From Bacteroidota bacterium (GTDB lineage: Bacteria > Bacteroidota > Bacteroidia > Bacteroidales > FEN-979), in NCBI GenBank assembly GCA_026391835.1, contig JAPLDF010000069.1, positions 1 through 64,000 on the forward strand: a DNA stretch of 64,000 bases, in the 5' to 3' direction. Numbering within the stretch: the first letter of the stretch is position 1; every line of letters starts with the position of its first letter. The notes below the pieces were generated by a model that saw only the letters and a program-made list of their open reading frames with translations, ran no database searches and had not been told where the DNA came from. Positions 61,506 to 64,000 of the stretch are shown one piece after another. Both the position numbers and the translations under genes were made by a program.

Positions 61506-62740
61506 GCACCCTACTTCAGATAAACACTGTTTGCAACTCCGGCTCCACCGGCCGTATTGCAGAAGAAATCGGGCTGCTTGCCATCCGGAATGGCTGGCAA
61601 AGTTATATTGCTTTCGGGCGCGGCAATCCTGTGAGCAAGTCGCAAACATACCGTATTGGCACTGATATAAATCTTTATACAAATGCATTCATTGCTCGGT
61701 TGTTCGATAACGATGGTTTTGCAGTAAAACAGGCGACGGTACAACTCATTCAATTTATTTATTCAATATGTCCTGATGTGATCCACCTGCATAACCTGCA
61801 TGGGTATTATCTGAACACGGAAGTGCTGTTTGATTTTTTAGCCAAAAAGGATATCCCGGTCTTATGGACATTGCATGATTGCTGGCCAATGACAGGCCAT
61901 TGTACCTATTTTGATCATGTTCAGTGCGACCGGTGGAAAACGGGTTGTTTCGCGTGTCCGCAAAAAAAAGAGTATCCCGCAAGCCTGGTTTTTGACAACT
62001 CCCAAAAAAATTACCTGAGGAAAAAGCGGCTGTTTACCAGTATTAAGAACATGCGGTTAATAACGCCTTCAACATGGCTGTCAGAACTTGTAAAGGAATC
62101 TTTTTTACAAAAATACCCCGTACAGGTAATCAACAATGGCGTGGATCTGAACAAATTCCACCCCCGTGCAGAAACATCCGTGCGCAGGAAATATGGGGCA
62201 GAAGCAAAAAAAATCATCCTTGGCGTGGCAAATATCTGGGATGAACGCAAGGGATTAACGTATTTCATTGACCTTGAGAAGTTGCTTTCTGACAATGAAA
62301 AAATCATATTGGTTGGATTAACACCTCGGCAGATCAGGCAACTTCCTGCCGGAATATTGGGATTGGAACGCACTGAAAGTATTGAAGAACTGGCAGCATT
62401 GTATTCGGCAGCCGACGTGTTTGTAAATCCTTCTTCAGAGGAAACTTTTGGATTGACAACCGTTGAAGCCATGGCTTGCGGGACGCCTGTTGTAGTTCTG
62501 GATGCCACCGCTTCCCCGGAATTGGTATCGCCCGGCACGGGGTTGGTCGTTTCAAAGGGAGATGTACAAGGCCTGTACGAGGCTGTAGTCACAATATTGA
62601 GAAAAGGCCGGGGCTCTTATACAACCGCCTGCATTGAACGCGCCCGGCAGTTGTATGACAGTGCTGGCCGGTACCAGGACTATTTTTCAGTATACCAGCG
62701 TATGGAGAAATCACAGCAAACCCCACAAGTATTTGATTAA
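61502..62740 (+). CDS. glycosyltransferase family 4
   Basis: About 412 residues from ATG 61502, which overlaps the preceding stop. Motifs: NTVCNSGSTGRIAEEIG, TLHDCWPMTGHCTYFDHVQC, GVANIWDERKGL and PSSEETFGLTTVEAMACG (EX7E). The HDCWPMTGHC region is typical of WcaC/WcaL-like transferases that act on GDP- or UDP-sugars. Exact donor unknown. Confidence 0.9.
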   Translation: MSTLLQINTVCNSGSTGRIAEEIGLLAIRNGWQSYIAFGRGNPVSKSQTYRIGTDINLYTNAFIARLFDNDGFAVKQATVQLIQFIYSICPDVIHLHNLHGYYLNTEVLFDFLAKKDIPVLWTLHDCWPMTGHCTYFDHVQCDRWKTGCFACPQKKEYPASLVFDNSQKNYLRKKRLFTSIKNMRLITPSTWLSELVKESFLQKYPVQVINNGVDLNKFHPRAETSVRRKYGAEAKKIILGVANIWDERKGLTYFIDLEKLLSDNEKIILVGLTPRQIRQLPAGILGLERTESIEELAALYSAADVFVNPSSEETFGLTTVEAMACGTPVVVLDATASPELVSPGTGLVVSKGDVQGLYEAVVTILRKGRGSYTTACIERARQLYDSAGRYQDYFSVYQRMEKSQQTPQVFD

Positions 62741-63956
62741 TCCGAAAGAAAAAAATGTCCTTGTCATTTCGGAGGTCTTTTCTCCGGAGGAATTTATCAT
62801 CAATGACCTTGTTTTTTCATGGAAAAACCAGGGTTTTTTAATTTCAGTACTCACCAGGAACCCTAGCTATCCGCTCGGCAAGGTTTTCGCGGGTTATCGC
62901 AACCGGTTGTTTCAGAAAGAGGTCATCCGCGGGGTGCCCGTTTCACGTGTGCAGATTATTCCGGGATATAAGACAAATAAATTCATTAAAATATTGAATT
63001 ACCTGTGGAACATGATCCTGGGTTTGCTCTGGGCCATCAAAAACGGCAGGAAATTCGACTCTGTTTTCATCTACCAGACAGGACCTCTGACGTTTTCGGC
63101 AATCGGAATCCTGATTAAACTGTTTTACAAAAAGAGGACCACCATCTGGACACAGGATGTCTGGCCCGAAACCGTCTTTGCCTATGGCCTGGCAACAAAG
63201 GGGATTTCAAGGTTGATCCTGGAAAAATTTGTCGGGTGGGTCTATTCCCACTGCGACAACATCACCGTTTCCTGCCCGGGCTATATTGCCATTATTAACA
63301 AATACTGCCCTTCCAAAACCATACACTATGTTCCGCAATGGTCTTTGACCCCGAAAGTTTCAGATCTTACCGAAAATCCGCAAAAAATCCGGTTTCCGGG
63401 GAAATTCAATTTTGTATTTGCCGGTAACATCGGGACTGTGCAGAATCTTGAAAACGTAATCTCCGGATTTGAGCTGTTTTTCAGAAACAACGGGGATAGC
63501 GAAGCCTGGATCAACCTGATAGGTGACGGTTCACTACTGAAGCATCTTCAGGAAATGGTCATGTCAAATAAAATTAAAAACGTAAAATTCTGGGGACGAA
63601 TGAAATCATCCGAGATCCCCGGGTTATATGACCAGGCTGATGTTTTGCTTATCTCCCTGGAAAACAGGCCGATTTACAATTTAACCATACCGGCTAAATT
63701 TCAATCCTACCTGAATGCGGAAAAGCCTATCTTCGGGGTGATCGGGGGGGAAGTGGCCAGTTTGATCACAAATTATGATCTGGGTTGGGTTTCATCCCCG
63801 GATAATATCCGGGAAATTGCCAATTCATTCCAGGAAATTACCTCCTGCAGCCAAGAAATTCTTGTTGAGAAAACAAGAAATGCAAACACACTGTTGGTTA
63901 CACAATTTAATAAAGAGGAAATAATACAGAAACTTACGGCCCTGGTTTTCAATTAA
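62733..63956 (+). CDS. glycosyltransferase family 4 (WbuB/WcaI-like)
   Basis: GT-B transferase with NVLVISEVFSPEEFIINDL at the start, TIWTQDVWPETVFAYGL and VFAGNIGTVQNLENVI, close to WbuB, an L-FucNAc transferase, which would fit the CapEFG pathway upstream. The start is uncertain: TTG 62733 gives MINPKEKNVLVISEVF with an 8-bp overlap to the previous gene, while the longest frame (from 62634) would overlap it by 107 bp. The 44 bp after the stop show nothing assignable. Confidence 0.85.
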   Translation: MINPKEKNVLVISEVFSPEEFIINDLVFSWKNQGFLISVLTRNPSYPLGKVFAGYRNRLFQKEVIRGVPVSRVQIIPGYKTNKFIKILNYLWNMILGLLWAIKNGRKFDSVFIYQTGPLTFSAIGILIKLFYKKRTTIWTQDVWPETVFAYGLATKGISRLILEKFVGWVYSHCDNITVSCPGYIAIINKYCPSKTIHYVPQWSLTPKVSDLTENPQKIRFPGKFNFVFAGNIGTVQNLENVISGFELFFRNNGDSEAWINLIGDGSLLKHLQEMVMSNKIKNVKFWGRMKSSEIPGLYDQADVLLISLENRPIYNLTIPAKFQSYLNAEKPIFGVIGGEVASLITNYDLGWVSSPDNIREIANSFQEITSCSQEILVEKTRNANTLLVTQFNKEEIIQKLTALVFN

Positions 63957-64000
63957 TACCAGGCGTCTTCATCATATTCCATTGCTCACGGGAAAAATCG

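Noticed and set aside
63945-64000. Minus-strand gene entering from the right edge (frame ending ...EQWNMMKTPGIN)
   Set aside because: Only about 17 codons are visible and they overlap the end of the last glycosyltransferase. Too little to support a gene.

Overview
The window looks like a chromosomal segment of an anaerobic or facultative member of the Bacteroidota, of no genus I can name. The evidence: promoters of the TAnnTTTG type upstream of many genes, a gliding/T9SS lipoprotein (GldH), a T9SS-sorted surface protein, a TonB receptor with an N-terminal carboxypeptidase-regulatory-like domain, an UpxY antiterminator heading a polysaccharide locus, the GlsA/GlsB glycine-lipid acyltransferase pair, and sparse Shine-Dalgarno signals. 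No rRNA, tRNA or CRISPR array was seen.

Layout. (1) 1-2.7 kb: the tail of a possible transposase and a multi-PAS histidine kinase. (2) 2.7-15.5 kb, minus strand: a 12-gene molybdenum/tungsten block with a ModE-like regulator, WtpA binding protein, lipoprotein, T9SS protein, TonB receptor, two-domain secreted SUOX-fold-like protein, WtpB, WtpC, MoeA, MoaA, MoaC and a MOSC-MogA fusion. (3) 15.7-25.4 kb: MFS exporter, PruA, a DUF3795 protein, a TrpB2-type tryptophan synthase behind a previously unlisted trp leader peptide and two terminators, a tungsten-type aldehyde:ferredoxin oxidoreductase, and a carboxyltransferase subunit. (4) 25.4-45 kb: housekeeping genes (Mrp, ATL protein, MerR regulator, M23 peptidase, AlaS, RicT, GldH, PBP1A, MutS2, S20, glycine-lipid enzymes, EngB, acyl-CoA carboxylase parts). 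(5) 45.2-64 kb, plus strand: a capsule/O-antigen locus (UpxY, wHTH regulator, UDP-sugar dehydrogenase, Gmd-Fcl, CapEFG, Wzx, Wzy, aminotransferase, acetyltransferase, five glycosyltransferases), running off the right edge.

How the genes work together. The Mo/W block reads as a complete route from outside the cell to finished pterin cofactor: outer-membrane TonB receptor, periplasmic WtpA, inner-membrane WtpBC, then MoaA/MoaC/MogA/MoeA. The AOR 6 kb away is the obvious consumer if tungsten is the metal. The pairing of a TonB receptor and three extracytoplasmic accessory proteins with WtpABC is the best candidate here for an undescribed system. The polysaccharide locus encodes routes to GDP-L-fucose, UDP-L-FucNAc and a UDP-HexNAcA, and perhaps a 4-amino sugar.

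The other striking property is short tandem repeats. Arrays with period exactly 7 or 8 bp (GATTTAC, GTCACTT, AATTACA; GTCCGCCN, GTCACCTT, GTTCACCY) fill many intergenic gaps. The GATTTAC/ATCGTAA family also sits in frame inside two unrelated essential-type genes, alaS and fcl, with base changes exactly where the pure repeat would create a stop codon.
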